Shown in pieces: positions 25,009-35,825 of a stretch of DNA of 64,000 nt. Origin of the DNA: Cladophialophora immunda (lineage: Eukaryota; Ascomycota; Eurotiomycetes; Chaetothyriales; Herpotrichiellaceae); NCBI RefSeq assembly GCF_000835495.1, contig NW_015622543.1:5134619-5198618 (forward strand), read 5' to 3'. Made by a program: the position numbers and the translations under genes. Below the pieces are notes generated by a model. It was not told where the DNA came from. It did no database searches and was given only the letters and a program-made list of their open reading frames with translations. How positions within the stretch are numbered: position 1 is the first letter of the stretch; every line of letters starts with the position of its first letter.

Positions 25009-25347
25009 CTTGAAGTCCTCCAGCACGAAATCCGGACTTGCAACCCCGATCCTCGAAGGCGCTATTCTTGCTGCATTGAAATATACCACTTCTGGGGCCC
25101 CGAGCTCTGTAACGACTTTGCCAAGCGCTAATGCCAGGGCGTTGTGATCTCCAACGTCCACGGGGAATGCCTTGACTTTGACACGGGGATTTGCTGCTTG
25201 CACTCTGGCAGCATCTTGACCCAGACGCTCGACATTCCGAGAGAGCAACGCGACATCAAACCCCATGGACGCAAAGAGCGCCCCGGTCGAGGCCCCAATA
25301 CCGGGCCCGCTTCCCAAGATGACGATGAGTTTGCTGCTGTCCGACAT
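25009..25347 (-). pseudogene. Truncated short-chain dehydrogenase/reductase (first exon only)
   Basis: From ATG 25347 the 113 codons begin MSDSSKLIVILGSGPGIG. GxxxGxG is the NAD(P)-binding turn of a Rossmann-fold SDR, followed by the expected FASMGFDVALLSRN strand-helix and a PVDVGDHNAL acidic segment. The exon ends DFVLEDFK at a good donor (GTGAGT, complement of 25003-25008). No following exon is present: neither the YxxxK catalytic motif nor any SDR sequence is found to the left, where 24.5-24.96 kb holds unrelated sequence and then RIP-altered DNA. The gene was probably cut just after its first exon. A translated read-through product would lack the active site. Confidence 0.7.
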
Positions 25348-25449
25348 GGCTTCCCCGAATGGGTTGTGCTGTGGTCGATGGCTTGCAAATTTGAGAGCCA
25401 CAAAGACGACTTTGTGAAAGTCCGGGAGTCCACGGCAAGAGAATGGTAA

Positions 25450-26660
25450 ATAGGTATATAGATGAGCTTAAGGTTTATCCTTTACCCATTAGTCGGAGTG
25501 ATGTGATTCCTAAACAGATGCATATGGGAAGTGGAAACCTCATTCTCACCCTCGAGGAAGCATAGAGAAAGCAAGGAGGGAGATCCCGTTTTTAGATCTT
25601 CTCAAACGTTGCCCAGCCCCATATCTGCGCTTTTCCGGGCGGCCCTATGTTGCAACATCCAATGCTAAACTGGAAACGGCGGAGACTGCATGCTATCTGA
25701 CCCTGAAGCAACACCAGAAGCGTGGCTGACAAGGTCCTGAGAACAACATTCCGCTCCTGATACCTCGTATAGGAGGTCGATCTCTTTGGCCGCTCGGCGA
25801 ACTGAATATCAAATGCGCCACTACAACGATCCATCCCCGCTTCCGCCTAGAGCATCTTTTCCAATCCTCAAGGGGCCAATATTTGGTATCTCCGCGGGCG
25901 AATGACGCGGTTGAAAGTTGCCTTGAATTCTAACGGTGACAACTTACAGGTAGGTGCTCGGTGTGGAGAAGGATAAGTCAACAACACGGCTGGGGAAACC
26001 CAAAGCGGCCACACGCCTAAGTGAGCCCCAGCAACGAGATGACAGTGGATGACAAGCGATATAGAAAACAGTACATTATTGCGTAAGAAGCCGTTGCTGA
26101 CTAAGGGATGATGTCCATCTCATATGGAAAGAGATAGAGCTTGATGATCCTTTGTGTCGAAGCACCTCCGCGAACAATGGGATTTTGCGTACCAGGACAG
26201 GATCAGAGGATGGAGAACTGCGGAAGAACTGCGGAATTTGTCCATCTCACTGAGACTTAAGAAACAAATGGTGTGGCTGATTCCTGACCTTCCAGCTGGA
26301 TACGAGTTGATTTCTCCCGATCGATCTTTGCAGGTTGTTGAGTGGATTTCTCCCGAGCCGTCCAAGAGGTTAGCTGCACCACACACTTCTCACAACAGAT
26401 AGCAACATGGTAATCCCACAACGATATCCTCATTGGGTTAATCCATTATTGGTGAATATATACAGGCAGACAATGTGCTTAGATATGAAAGAAAAATCAT
26501 TGTCCATATGGCCACGCTGTAAGCGAGCAGTTGAAAGGGCAGACTCCCTGTGCGTGCAACCAACAACAATCGCCGCAAATGTTAGTTCGCTTTTCCTCAT
26601 CCTTCATATCTTTCAATATACATAAATTTAAAGAACCTCTCATATCCCAGATCCTGGCCA
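25450..26660. other. Intergenic stretch with no supported gene
   Basis: Base composition is normal and not RIP-altered. Only short frames without ATG or family likeness occur, such as a GTG-started frame at 26154-26402. It lies downstream of the regulator ending at 26667 and upstream of the SDR remnant. Confidence 0.6.
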
Positions 26661-26666
26661 CATATC

Positions 26667-29165
26667 CTAATCTATCCAATAATCTGTGGGGTTCATCCAA
26701 CTATTGACAGTAGGGCTACTATTGATGAAATAGCGATCGAGCTCATCCTAGGATGGGTTACACAGATTAGATTCGATGTCATTACGGATAGGAATATTCA
26801 ATATACAACATACCCAGTCAATGTTGTCTGGTTCAACGAACATTTGCGAAACCGAAGTTTCCACGCCGTCGGATGAATCCGCTCCATTCGAAGGCTCGAG
26901 GGTTGTGCTAGCGTATCCTATCACAAAAGACATGAGATACGAGTCCAAGTCGATGACGAATGAAATGAAATGAGTAGAAATCAGAGCTTAGCTCGGCCAT
27001 ACCTGGATCACGAAGTTGTTGAAAATGGATCTGCCTGAGTGAAGAAGAAGACGACGCCCCATATTTTGTAGTGATACCAAATTCGGGTCGTAGTTTCTCT
27101 AGCATTGCAGCTAATGCTTCACTGGCCCTGAGTGCTTCGGCTGATTCTTGGCTGTATTCTTTCCAGACGTAATACGAGGTCTCGAGGGCTTTCAACATCT
27201 CCTCGGTACGATCTCGCCCCCATATGGCGAAGTCACTGGATATGCTTGACGCCTGAGTCGAGGTGAGGTGGATGTCGAGGCAAACCAGCATGGCGGCCAG
27301 AAGGTAGTCGTTCTTCGTAATGGACATCATCATATTTCGTAGACCAGAGAGTCGTCCGCCTGGTTGGGTCTCTCGATGTCGGATAGCTTGGTATCCCAGG
27401 AGGGTCATGGCCCCTTCTATGCATATTTTGCGTGAGGAGATAAGTTGATTGTGGGACCGAGCGAGTACCAGGCCTTTTCGGTGCAGAATGCACAATGCGG
27501 TCAGGTGGATTTGGCTCACCGCGTATCGTCGCATGATCATGTAGCCTGGGTCAATCAATGATTCATCCATAGGACGCACTCGATAATATGCAGGTACACT
27601 GTCCCATGCAGCTTGTAGCTCCGCATCTAGCGTCCTCATCAGCTCATCGCTGATATGCGTCGTTTGCAGATGTGAGGCAATTCTTCCAAATACATCGACC
27701 AGTGGCGACTTCACTAGGTAGAATGAAATGATGGTTGCGTCGTCAATTGGTCTGCTCGGCGGCAGTTCAGTCGCATCTTCGTCAAAGTCCTCCTCTCGGA
27801 GATTCTTGGGTAGGCTAGTATTCGTTTGTGCCGTGGGGATCATTGCTGGCAGACCCATCTGAAATGACAGTAGGACGTCACAATGGACTATGCACAACCA
27901 CAGCCTGCGACGCATTTCCGACTCAAATGGAGACAGAGCCACGTAATAGCTTGGATCCCTGTGTAAGCCATTCATCAGTGCCACGCGGACACACGTTCCA
28001 GTCAGAATCCAGAGGTTCGCCTGCGAATCTAAGGAACGCATGTACTCTGCCTCGAGATGGGTGAGAAGGCCTTGTAGTCCATGGATATTCCCGTTGGTGT
28101 AGTCTTCCAATGCGAGGCACTGGAGAGCGCAATTTCGAAAAGTGGAGATCTTCTCGTCGGGCACGAGGACATCAGGCGAAGTATTGCTTCCCACCTGCCG
28201 GAGCGTCTCGGCAGAGAGCCGAATCATAGCGAACAAAAGTCCCAGCCACACTTTGGAAGCCGTGGATGGTGACTTCCAAAACCGAAAATACTGAATACAA
28301 CGTTCGTCAGTGTCGGCAGTACTGGAAGTTGGAACACATTGTCAGAACAGAGAAATTCATAGGCGTACATCTCGCTGGAATTGCTTAGGATGGAGAACAG
28401 CTGTGGAGCTTGGTCAATACCCATGAAATCATAACCATTCATGGCACAGATATACATACGTCTGAACATGTACGATAGGTTAAAGTAATTTGCAATCAGC
28501 TTATCAACCAGCCGACGGTCGGGTAGACAGACGAGCAAAGCAGACACATCTTGTTCGCAGCGAATTCCGCAGAGGAGATCCACAAGTTGCCGGTCGCTCT
28601 TGGTCGTTTGAAGCTTTTCCACGTCATGTTGGAAGTCGAGCTCGTGGTCATCAAAGTACTCCTTGACTTCCGAGATCTGCCAGATATCAGCTTACGCAAA
28701 GTATCCACTTAGCAAACCCTAAGATCGCTAAGGTACTTACATCCTCGAGAATGTCTTTCCATCTCAGAGGCGTTTTGGCATTAGGTATGTCAGCATATAA
28801 GGAGCTGGGAGAAGTTTCGCTCCCGACCATTGACTTTTCATTAAGGACAAGGGAGTTATCTCCTGAGCTTGTTTTGTTGGAGATAGGCGAATCCTCGTTC
28901 TTTTGGCACAGCTCTTGAAACAAGTTTTCAAGTCTGGCGATCCGCTCTTTTGCCTTGGCCGGAGTTCGGGGCGCGCGTTTCGCATATCTGGGGTATTCGC
29001 AAGTCTCGAGCCCTCTTCTTTTGACACAGTTCTCGCAAGGCCTTGCTCTGTCACACTTGAGTCTGCTCAAAGATTTCGTTAGTGAGCGCTCAGATCCCGC
29101 GGATGATGAAAGGCTTACTTTCGCTCCCTGCAAGGTGTACAAGAAAGTTGTGGGCGATTGCGCAT
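26667..29165 (-). CDS. Zn2Cys6 fungal transcription factor, six exons, 726 aa
   Basis: Likely a nuclear, sequence-specific regulator. Exons (minus strand): 29119-29165, 28741-29062, 28338-28676, 27003-28290, 26814-26917, 26667-26747; total 2181 nt, in frame throughout. The start at 29165 is chosen because it places CTPC at residues 9-12, and splicing the 56-bp first intron completes the binuclear cluster: Cys 9, 12, 19, 25, 28 and 37. A basic/coiled segment (AKAKERIARLENLFQEL) follows. The fungal-specific transcription factor domain contains WLGLLFAMIRLSAETL and RRRLWLCIVHCDVLLSFQMGLP. The C-terminus ends DWDELDRYF...DYWID. Intron 3 (47 bp) uses a weak GTGTTC donor but is the only one that keeps frame. 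Neighbours suggest local control of the DUF5519/NmrA genes, which is inference. Confidence 0.9.
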
Positions 29166-29762
29166 GCCCGCCACTGAAGCTTCTGCCAGCAGAGCTTGTG
29201 CATCGTTTTTGAAACGAACTTGGTGTGCAATGTCCATGCTGACTGAATTTTACATTCACAAGCCCAACAGGGAACTTGACTTGTGAAGTGCGAATTCGAA
29301 TGTCTTATGTATAAGACTTGGTGTCTGTGCACGTAATTTTCGCGGAGAGACCTGATTACTGATCACATGCTCATATCGCTGTTACTTCGGCGTTAAGTTC
29401 TATGTCAAGGGCTCCTATGAATACAAATTGAACCCCTATGCTTAGCTTGTATTTGCTATGTCTTCATTTGATGGAGGCTGTTTTTAGCATATCATATTAC
29501 TTGCCGCTAGATGGCCAAAGTGGGACCTGCCCCCTTGGTAAATGTCTGGGATAAACAACCATCAATTCAGTAAAGCATCTGAAAAATAATGGACGGCTGT
29601 TAGAAACCCCCGCGGGCACAGGAAAAGAGCTGAAAGCTACACACTGTTTCGCATGCATCGGTATGAGTATTATCAATGCTGAACTAATTGTGATAGTGAG
29701 ACCAGCTCGTTCATTTCAGAATCCTTCCTATGCCCCCTCGTCCTTCAACTCTCGAGACTTCA

Positions 29763-30743
29763 TTAAATCTCTACTGTTTCAATTGGGACTCTCGCAAGAT
29801 AAGCTGTACTTGCTTGGACCAGTCTCATAACAGTTTCGATCTCCGCACGATTCCTGGGCGAATAGATGAGAATGTATTCCATTGGTAGGTAGAAGCGATT
29901 GATGCCGATGCGAGTTAAGATTGTCCCGCCGGACAGAGCATGTCGCTGGCCCCAGCCGGCTCGGATTACCTCCTTACCTGCATAAATCCTGCCTGTAAGT
30001 CTTGAAGCACCAAAAGGAGTATGGCAGAATAAGGCGGGGAGACAAAACATACAATCCTGAGGTGGGAGAGCTATGTGGAGAGAGTGATCCCCCGTCTTGT
30101 GAATGTGTGCAACCTCCCGAAGCATTTGTTTGGCAATTGGTTGGTTGCCTGCGATCGTATCGGCCAGGAAGAGTGCATCGTCACGTTTCTCGTGGAGAGA
30201 AGGTGCAGTTTTGAGGAGGTGTTTGTTTTTCTGGTAAAAGTCACCGAATGAGTCCTCCAGCGCCTGCGCGAAGTTAGCCTCTATCAATGGAGAAAAACTT
30301 TTGGAGAAACGTGCCCGAATGGTCTCTTTGTCCGGAAGTTGATCAAGCTGCCGTTGGGGCACTACATGTCGAGCAATGACAGGTCTGGCTCCACCACGTA
30401 TTGGGAGATTCCCAATTATAGTCGTCTTTTCCGAACAGCGATCGTGTGCTTCCAGCCCCAGCATATCTTGACCCAATGGGCACAAGAAGAGGGAGACAAA
30501 GAGCCATCCTACAACGTTGTGAGGTGCGCCTCCAGCTCCTAAACCCATGTAGTTCTGATAGTCGCGATACGCTGAATAGCCTCCCACAGCCGAGAGAGTA
30601 ACCAGCAGGCCTTGCAACATCATAGATTCGTAGTTACTAGTGCCAAACATGCTGCCGAGCGAATGGTTTCTGCCCCGGAGAAGGTTACCAATTGGTGTGT
30701 GGAAGAATAGGCGTAACGTGGATGAAATGGAGGAAGACACCAT
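29763..30743 (-). CDS. DUF5519 (fungal 'luciferase-like' domain) protein with N-terminal membrane segment
   Basis: The C-terminal half carries the family hallmarks: EVAHIHKTGDHSLH, then after a spliced 75-bp intron (29978-30052) CKEVIRAGWGQRHALSGG, and YILIYSPRNRAEIETVMRLV near the end. The middle holds HVVPQRQLDQLPD and the N-terminal region SAYRDYQNYMGLGAGGAPHNVVGWLFVSLFLCPLG, a membrane segment usual for fungal members. The biochemical role of the family is not established to my knowledge. The start is uncertain: ATG 30743 gives 301 aa. The frame is open further 5' to a TTG, and a candidate intron (GTATATACG...CTATAG) just upstream suggests a spliced 5' leader. It shares orientation with the regulator and is divergent from the NmrA-like gene. 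Confidence 0.75.
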   Translation of the reverse strand: MVSSSISSTLRLFFHTPIGNLLRGRNHSLGSMFGTSNYESMMLQGLLVTLSAVGGYSAYRDYQNYMGLGAGGAPHNVVGWLFVSLFLCPLGQDMLGLEAHDRCSEKTTIIGNLPIRGGARPVIARHVVPQRQLDQLPDKETIRARFSKSFSPLIEANFAQALEDSFGDFYQKNKHLLKTAPSLHEKRDDALFLADTIAGNQPIAKQMLREVAHIHKTGDHSLHIALPPQDCMFCLPALFCHTPFGASRLTGRIYAGKEVIRAGWGQRHALSGGTILTRIGINRFYLPMEYILIYSPRNRAEIETVMRLVQASTAYLARVPIETVEI

Positions 30744-31294
30744 TGCGGAGGCTATAGCGGAGGATCTGGAGGATTGAGAAACAATAGGTACGGCGCAACG
30801 TATATACCTCACACAAAACGAAGCCGTAGAATAAAGGTCTAAAAGTCCAAGCAACAGCATGATCAGAGAAGAGGAGGATGTTCCGATTTTCCACCCTCGG
30901 ATATAATATATCCACCACTGAAAAATAGTTTTGACCAGGACTCTCGGTACGGCCGACGGATTTATGAGTAGCTGACCAAGCAAGAGAAGCGTTATAACCG
31001 GTATCTAAGCACTAGCGAGGAGAAGGATTGGGATCAGGTAAGAAATACTCGATTCCCAATCACGAAGAGGCATGATCCTAGAATGATAGACCCAGCTATC
31101 AAAACGTCCAAGTTTTATGACGTTGTTACATCCAAAATCTAGAGTTCCAGCTTTAGGAGCCGAACAAAAAAATCGACAGAATGATGTCTGTATAAATATC
31201 TGACGGTGTCGGATTGCAACCTCTCGTGCCACACTTGCTTCTTAACAAGAGAAGCAATCGCTGGGCAGAACTTTTGCTCCTGACTTTGTTCTTG
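30744..31294. promoter_or_regulatory. Divergent intergenic/5' region between DUF5519 and NmrA-like genes
   Basis: About 550 bp lie between the two divergent starts and probably hold both promoters plus the 5' leader of the DUF5519 gene. I see no clear binding motif. A short minus-strand frame starting MPLRDWESS (31072) could be an alternative first exon of the DUF5519 gene, but no in-phase donor joins it. Confidence 0.35.
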
Positions 31295-32354
31295 ATGTCT
31301 TTTAAAAATATTGCTGTCATAGGTGTATGTCTACGATTAAAGCTCGACCATTTCTACCTTGAACTGACTTCTGTGAGTAGGGAGGAGGTAATCTCAGGTA
31401 ATTCACCTACTGTCAGAGTGTGCAGTTTCAAATCTGAAACTGTCCAAGTCCCGCCGTGGTCAATGCATTGGCACAATCTTCACATGGATATCGCATCTCC
31501 GTCGTATCTCGAGAATCATCCACGTATAGAGCTCCCGCAGGAGTTATCCAATTGAAGACCGATTACAGCCACAAGTCTCTCGTCGGGATTTTTCAAGGCC
31601 AAGATGTGGTCGTCTCTACCATTGCCGGGCACGCCTTATTGGAACAAATCCAAATTGTGGATGCAGCAATCGAGGCAGGTGTGAAGCGTTTCATTCCCTC
31701 GGAATTTGGTTCCGACACCAGCAACGAGGTCGGCCTTCAGTTATTCTCATTCTGGAACCAGAAGGACCAAGTGCGGAAGTATTTGGACGAGAAGAAGAAC
31801 CAAATGGAATGGACGGCCATCTTTAACGGCTTTTTCTTTGATTGGTAATACCCCCATGATCTCCTCTACATCTCCTGTCATTCTGAATTTAGTTATCTTT
31901 CAGGGGGGTCAAAGTTGGGTTTATCCCGTTCGATACGGCCACAAAGACAGCCACGATCTACCCAAAGTATAAGGACGTCACGTTCTCCGTCTCTACCCTC
32001 GATATGGTAGGATTGGCGGTGGCTCAAGCATTGTCGCCAGCCATTGCACCCAAGACAAGGAACAAAATTGTGTATGTACGCACTTTCACGTCATCAATGG
32101 GACAGCTCTTGGAAAAATTCGAAGAGATGACTGGAGAGATATGGACTGTCAACGAAGTCGACCTCGACATGGAGGCAAAGCGAGCATATGAAAAGCTGGA
32201 GCTGGGTGACTATAGTGAGGTAGGGACCGTGATTTTCTATGCTAATATGGACACCCGGACTGGCAATGACTTTGACAAGGCCGGAAAAGTGATGAATGAT
32301 TTGTTGGAACTTCCAGCTGTAGATATGGAGACTATTATGAAAACTATATTATAG
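31295..32354 (+). CDS. NmrA-like / isoflavone-reductase-like NAD(P)-binding protein, four exons, 297 aa
   Basis: Atypical SDR of the NmrA/isoflavone reductase group; cytosolic, expected to bind NADP(H) and reduce a small aromatic or act as a redox sensor. Exons: 31295-31324, 31381-31397 (only 17 bp), 31449-31844, 31904-32354; total 894 nt, divisible by three. The micro-exon is well supported: splicing gives MSFKNIAVIGGGGNLSPAVV, completing the GxGxxG-type loop that no unspliced frame provides. Other hallmarks are QDVVVSTIAGHALLEQ, AGVKRFIPSEFGSD and STLDMVGLAVAQAL. The length is normal for the family. No pathway can be assigned from sequence. A flanking DUF5519 protein, SDR remnant and regulator hint at a small specialised locus. 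Confidence 0.88.
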
Positions 32355-33461
32355 TCAGATGCTAGGGTTTATGTGTGATCCAGAGACCTGTTTGTTTCGA
32401 TGCCAGTCCGGAATGAACAATAGGAGATGATTTCTACCTAGGGACAGCGCATTTCAGACTCCTCTTGTCAAGTTCCTTTCATGTTTAAGCTCTGAATTAG
32501 TAAGATGAATGAATATTGGTATCCCTTTCGATAACAAAGTATGTGTGCTTGTTCTTTGCGAACCCTCAGGACCTCTTCTCACATGCAAGCTTTACCAGGA
32601 CACCTCATGGAGACTGACATCGGAGAATTATTCGCAACAGAGTACCACTGGCCGACGACAGCAGCGGAGAAACATTCTATCACACCGATCCGCTAACCAA
32701 GGGGGTAGGACGACAAGCGAAGTATTGAGAAGTGTCGACCCAGCTTCCTTGTTCCAGTCATGGAGCTTTTATCTCCGTCAACTGAGCCAAGTAGCCCTAA
32801 CAGGAAGTTGCCAGGATTTCTCTAGCCACCCTCAAGCTTACGGCCGCGAGCTGACAGTCCTTCGCCAAGTCTCGTACTAATACTCGAAAGATGAGCTTCC
32901 AACCTACGTAATCACATAGGATGACTCTATCAAACCAGTTTGTGTCGGAATTCCGTCTCTAATTTCGCTGAAATTTAGATAGGACTTTTATATTACCAGG
33001 AGAAGGAATCTGACACGCACTGCATGCCACCAATGAATGCTTCTGCACACATATTTGGACAACCTAATACTCGTTTCTAACCGTTTGCAGAACTTCAGAA
33101 TCCACAATGCCGGCTCCGTCGAGCAACTTACTTAATACGTCTAGCCAAAAGTACCAAGCGCACGAATGCAGCAAGGAAGCGCGTAGGGTGCTTAGACATC
33201 CTCCATAGTAACCGAATCGAGCCTAATTTTACAAGGGATTTTCATGCCTTGGAGCTTTCAGCTTGACATATTTGATTCGCGGTAAAGGCAAGGGCGGTAC
33301 GGCCCCTGGACGCTGCCACATCAGTTGGGAGGCGCCTCTGATGTCCCAACACCGGCCAATCAAGGATTCCTTGAGTGCTTATAGCAAGATCATGGAACCA
33401 TTGAGACATAAGGCAAGAGTCACACCGGCTAAATATATGACTATGGAGACTGGTTTCTTGT
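32355..33461. other. Intergenic region, no supported gene
   Basis: One ATG-started frame (32509-32880, 123 codons) has no recognisable family and a low-complexity Ser/Gln/Arg composition. Another frame in the same place contains a short YHTDPLTKGVGRQAKY stretch that runs into stops, so an old decayed gene is possible. RIP signature is weak or absent. Confidence 0.4.
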
Positions 33462-34151
33462 CTATGCAATCGGTCCGTTAGCCTCTGTGTTTTCCTTATC
33501 GTTCCTCGCCTTCCTGGCTTCCATAGCGGCCCTTTTCTCATACCGCAGCATCTCTATCTCCCCCCGCCAGCTAGCCCACGCTTCCGGCCATCGCCTTTTC
33601 CACCTCTGAAACAGTCGGTCCCCAAAATCTCTGGTGTATGAGAGGCTAAATACGTAACTTGGTCTAGAGTGCTCTTCTGATAAGCTCGAACTCGGCTTTT
33701 GTCTCTGTGATAGCGGCCACGCCCAGAACCGTGCATACCGAAACGGTAGACTATGCGGCGTCAGATAAAGCTATCTACGCCGACGATCCTCGAGCCTGAA
33801 ATCTTCATCACAGTATTCACACATGCAGCGGCGACGGACGGACTGAGATGCATATTTGAACCCCACGATGGACCCGGCGTGTGGGTGAAGGTGGGAGGGC
33901 TTGTGGGGAAATCGTCGCGACCACGAGCGAACGGTCTGTCGTCGGTGAAAGTAGCGTCTGGTTGCGCTAAAAGGTGCACATAGGAAAACAGTATTGAAGA
34001 TAAAAGCCATAATTTGGAGCAAGCAATTAGCCAGCAATAGTACCGCCGTGACAATCAACGAGAAGACGAGAAGTATAAGCGTTGGTAGCCTCCGAGTCCG
34101 ATGGACTGAGCGTATATTGCCCCGGAGTATTGAGTGCATATCATTGCGCAA
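33462..34151 (-). pseudogene. Possible gene remnant with basic C-terminus and upstream membrane-segment frame
   Basis: A minus-strand frame ending at TAG 33462 reads FGDRLFQRWKRRWPEAWASW, then EIEMLRYEKRAAMEARKA and KENTEANGPIA, which looks like a real basic helical C-terminus preceded by a splice acceptor (CATACCAG). Further 5', a separate frame (33771-34151) holds a strong membrane segment (LILLVFSLIVTAVLLLANCLLQIMAFIF). I could not join them: all three frames have stops before any donor near 33725. It may be a broken small membrane-protein gene, or two unrelated fragments. No family is recognised. It sits against the second RIP block. Confidence 0.3.
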
Positions 34152-34239
34152 CGTCCTCCCCGGGCTTGCGGTACGCGCACTGGACGGAGATCTTACAGTT
34201 CCATGACCACGGCGTCTTGATCCGGAGTTTGTGTGAGGC

Positions 34240-35480
34240 GCAACTGATGTCGGGCTACTAGATCTTCGAGTTAAAGTCCTGTCTCTACTTAAAGATATTA
34301 TGCGGGAAATAATACTGTTAAGGCTTCTACTACGTCTAGATAAGCGTAAAGCTATCTCGGGAAAATATGCTCTAGGGGGAAGGATAGGGCGCTAAGAGTG
34401 AGGTAGATTATAGTCGAAGACGCTGGCGGATCCGGTTAAGAAAGGGTACTGATAATTTAGGTCGTCGTAATTTAAATATATAATATCCTTTTCGTCAAAG
34501 CTCCATCTTCGTAGCTTTAGAGTGGCCTAGTCTGGTTCTAAGTCCATAGAAGAGAGCGTGCAAAAGGATAGGGAATTGACGTCACCCGGAAGCCAGAAGT
34601 GTCTGCCATAATTCGGATCGGTATCGGTCAATTTATCTCTTCCTCTCTCTCTCTCTCTCTCTTTACGGCCTTACTAAGTTTAGCTTGCTGATGTTCGAGC
34701 CAGTAGGTTCGCTTAGATTCATTTTCTTGATGGTTTTTGCACTGGGATAATGGTAACTAGGTACCTGATCGCGTAGGGTGTAGCTTTGGAAGTGCGCTCC
34801 GCTAAAAGACGCTGACGTCGTCCAGACTGTCTCGACGTGTGAGTGAACAATTGTGAAAGATGTGTAGGCTTTTCTTTTCCTTAGTCTAATAGAGAAAACG
34901 GCCGGATTTCGGGATTATGCGGATATTAGAGGTTGGAAATGTAGGTGCAAGACGATCTACTTTAGCACTTCTGGGCTTATCTAAGCCGTATTAGGTAGGC
35001 TATGCGTTTCTATCGTCGAAACTCCACCTTCTTTGAGGAAGTTTAGTATAGAAGATAGCGTATTCAGTGCTATTTAATGGATATTTCTAGAGAGCAGAAT
35101 CCTTCTGAAGTACCGGCTTAGGTTTTAGTGCCTTTTTAGCTACCTACCTATACGTTAGTATAAAGATAGAAGAGCGCGGACTAAGTAGACTCTCCTTATA
35201 CTAGACGATTAAAAATAGAGAAAATAAAGTCTTAAGTATTCCCGCGAAACCTACGATAAACGGAATGAGCTATCCGGTCGATTTAATGCTATAGACGCCT
35301 TACGTATTATTCTAAATTAACGTGAACTTAATAGTAAGTATAGACTAAATGATGAAGGATAAGCTAGCGATAAAAGTGACTACGTACCATAAGGCTATGA
35401 AGGCTGTTCTAATATGGATTCGTTTGTCCAGCATTCGACGGCGTTTATGCCTATAAGACACTAGTTAGTAGGAGGAGGGG
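34240..35480. repeat. RIP-degraded block, left half
   Basis: CpA/TpG depletion and TpA enrichment return abruptly near 34240. A plus-strand frame at about 35001-35340 (RFYRRNSTFFEEV..., MDISREQNPSEVPA..., PYTRRLKIEKIKS...) is broken mainly by TAG/TAA, with two TGA codons near its end. This indicates an RIP-degraded coding sequence of unknown family. No LTR pair or target duplication was found here. A (TC)n run lies at about 34640-34662. Confidence 0.65.
34640..34662. repeat. (TC)n microsatellite
   Basis: A run of roughly eleven TC dinucleotides lies within the RIP-altered block. Confidence 0.8.
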
Positions 35481-35504
35481 GATCGCTACACTGTTTCGGG
35501 ATCC

Positions 35505-35825
35505 TTACGATCCGGGTTCATCTCGTTTACTAGCCGAATTTTCCTTCCGTCTCTCAGATTCACTCCGAGGATCCAAATTCTTCAAACACGTTTTCCAAAA
35601 GCTCGGCGGCTGCTTCTTGAAACTTCCATCGTGATGGCCCTCGAAGCTCTCGAAAACCCAGGACACAGCGTACATGTACAAGCCGATGGTGCCAGGAAGT
35701 AGAAAGGACTGAAATAGAAGATAAAGCATGCCAATTGTTAGAAACGGCCTTACATGCGACCTGAGGGCGGGATGCCCAAGAGAAGGTCTACCGAGGCGAG
35801 CGGCCTGGCAGGGGAGCATATGCAT
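35505..35825 (-). CDS. Small membrane-segment ORF in an unmutated island within RIP-degraded DNA
   Basis: ATG 35825 to TGA 35505. A textbook intron lies inside: GTAAGG donor, TCTAAC branch site, TTTCAG acceptor, 45 bp, so the frame stays open with or without splicing. The spliced product is 91 aa. After the intron it reads SFLLPGTIGLYMYAVSWVFE, a likely membrane segment, then a basic C-terminus (KQPPSFWKTC, SERRKENSASKRDEPGS). The sequence has normal CA/TG frequencies while both sides are TpA-rich. I recognise no family. It may be the 3' end of a larger gene whose 5' exons were lost. The exact intron supports past function. Confidence 0.45.
   Translation of the reverse strand: MHMLPCQAARLGRPSLGHPALRSHVRPFLTIGMLYLLFQSFLLPGTIGLYMYAVSWVFESFEGHHDGSFKKQPPSFWKTCLKNLDPRSESERRKENSASKRDEPGS

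Noticed and set aside
26154..26402. 82-codon plus-strand ORF
   Set aside because: It has a GTG start, no introns, no recognisable family and an overlapping opposite-strand frame of similar length. It may be a remnant, but cannot be supported.
33242..33541. 99-codon minus-strand ORF
   Set aside because: A different frame of the same strand gives a more protein-like, helical C-terminus ending at 33462, so this one is likely a shadow.
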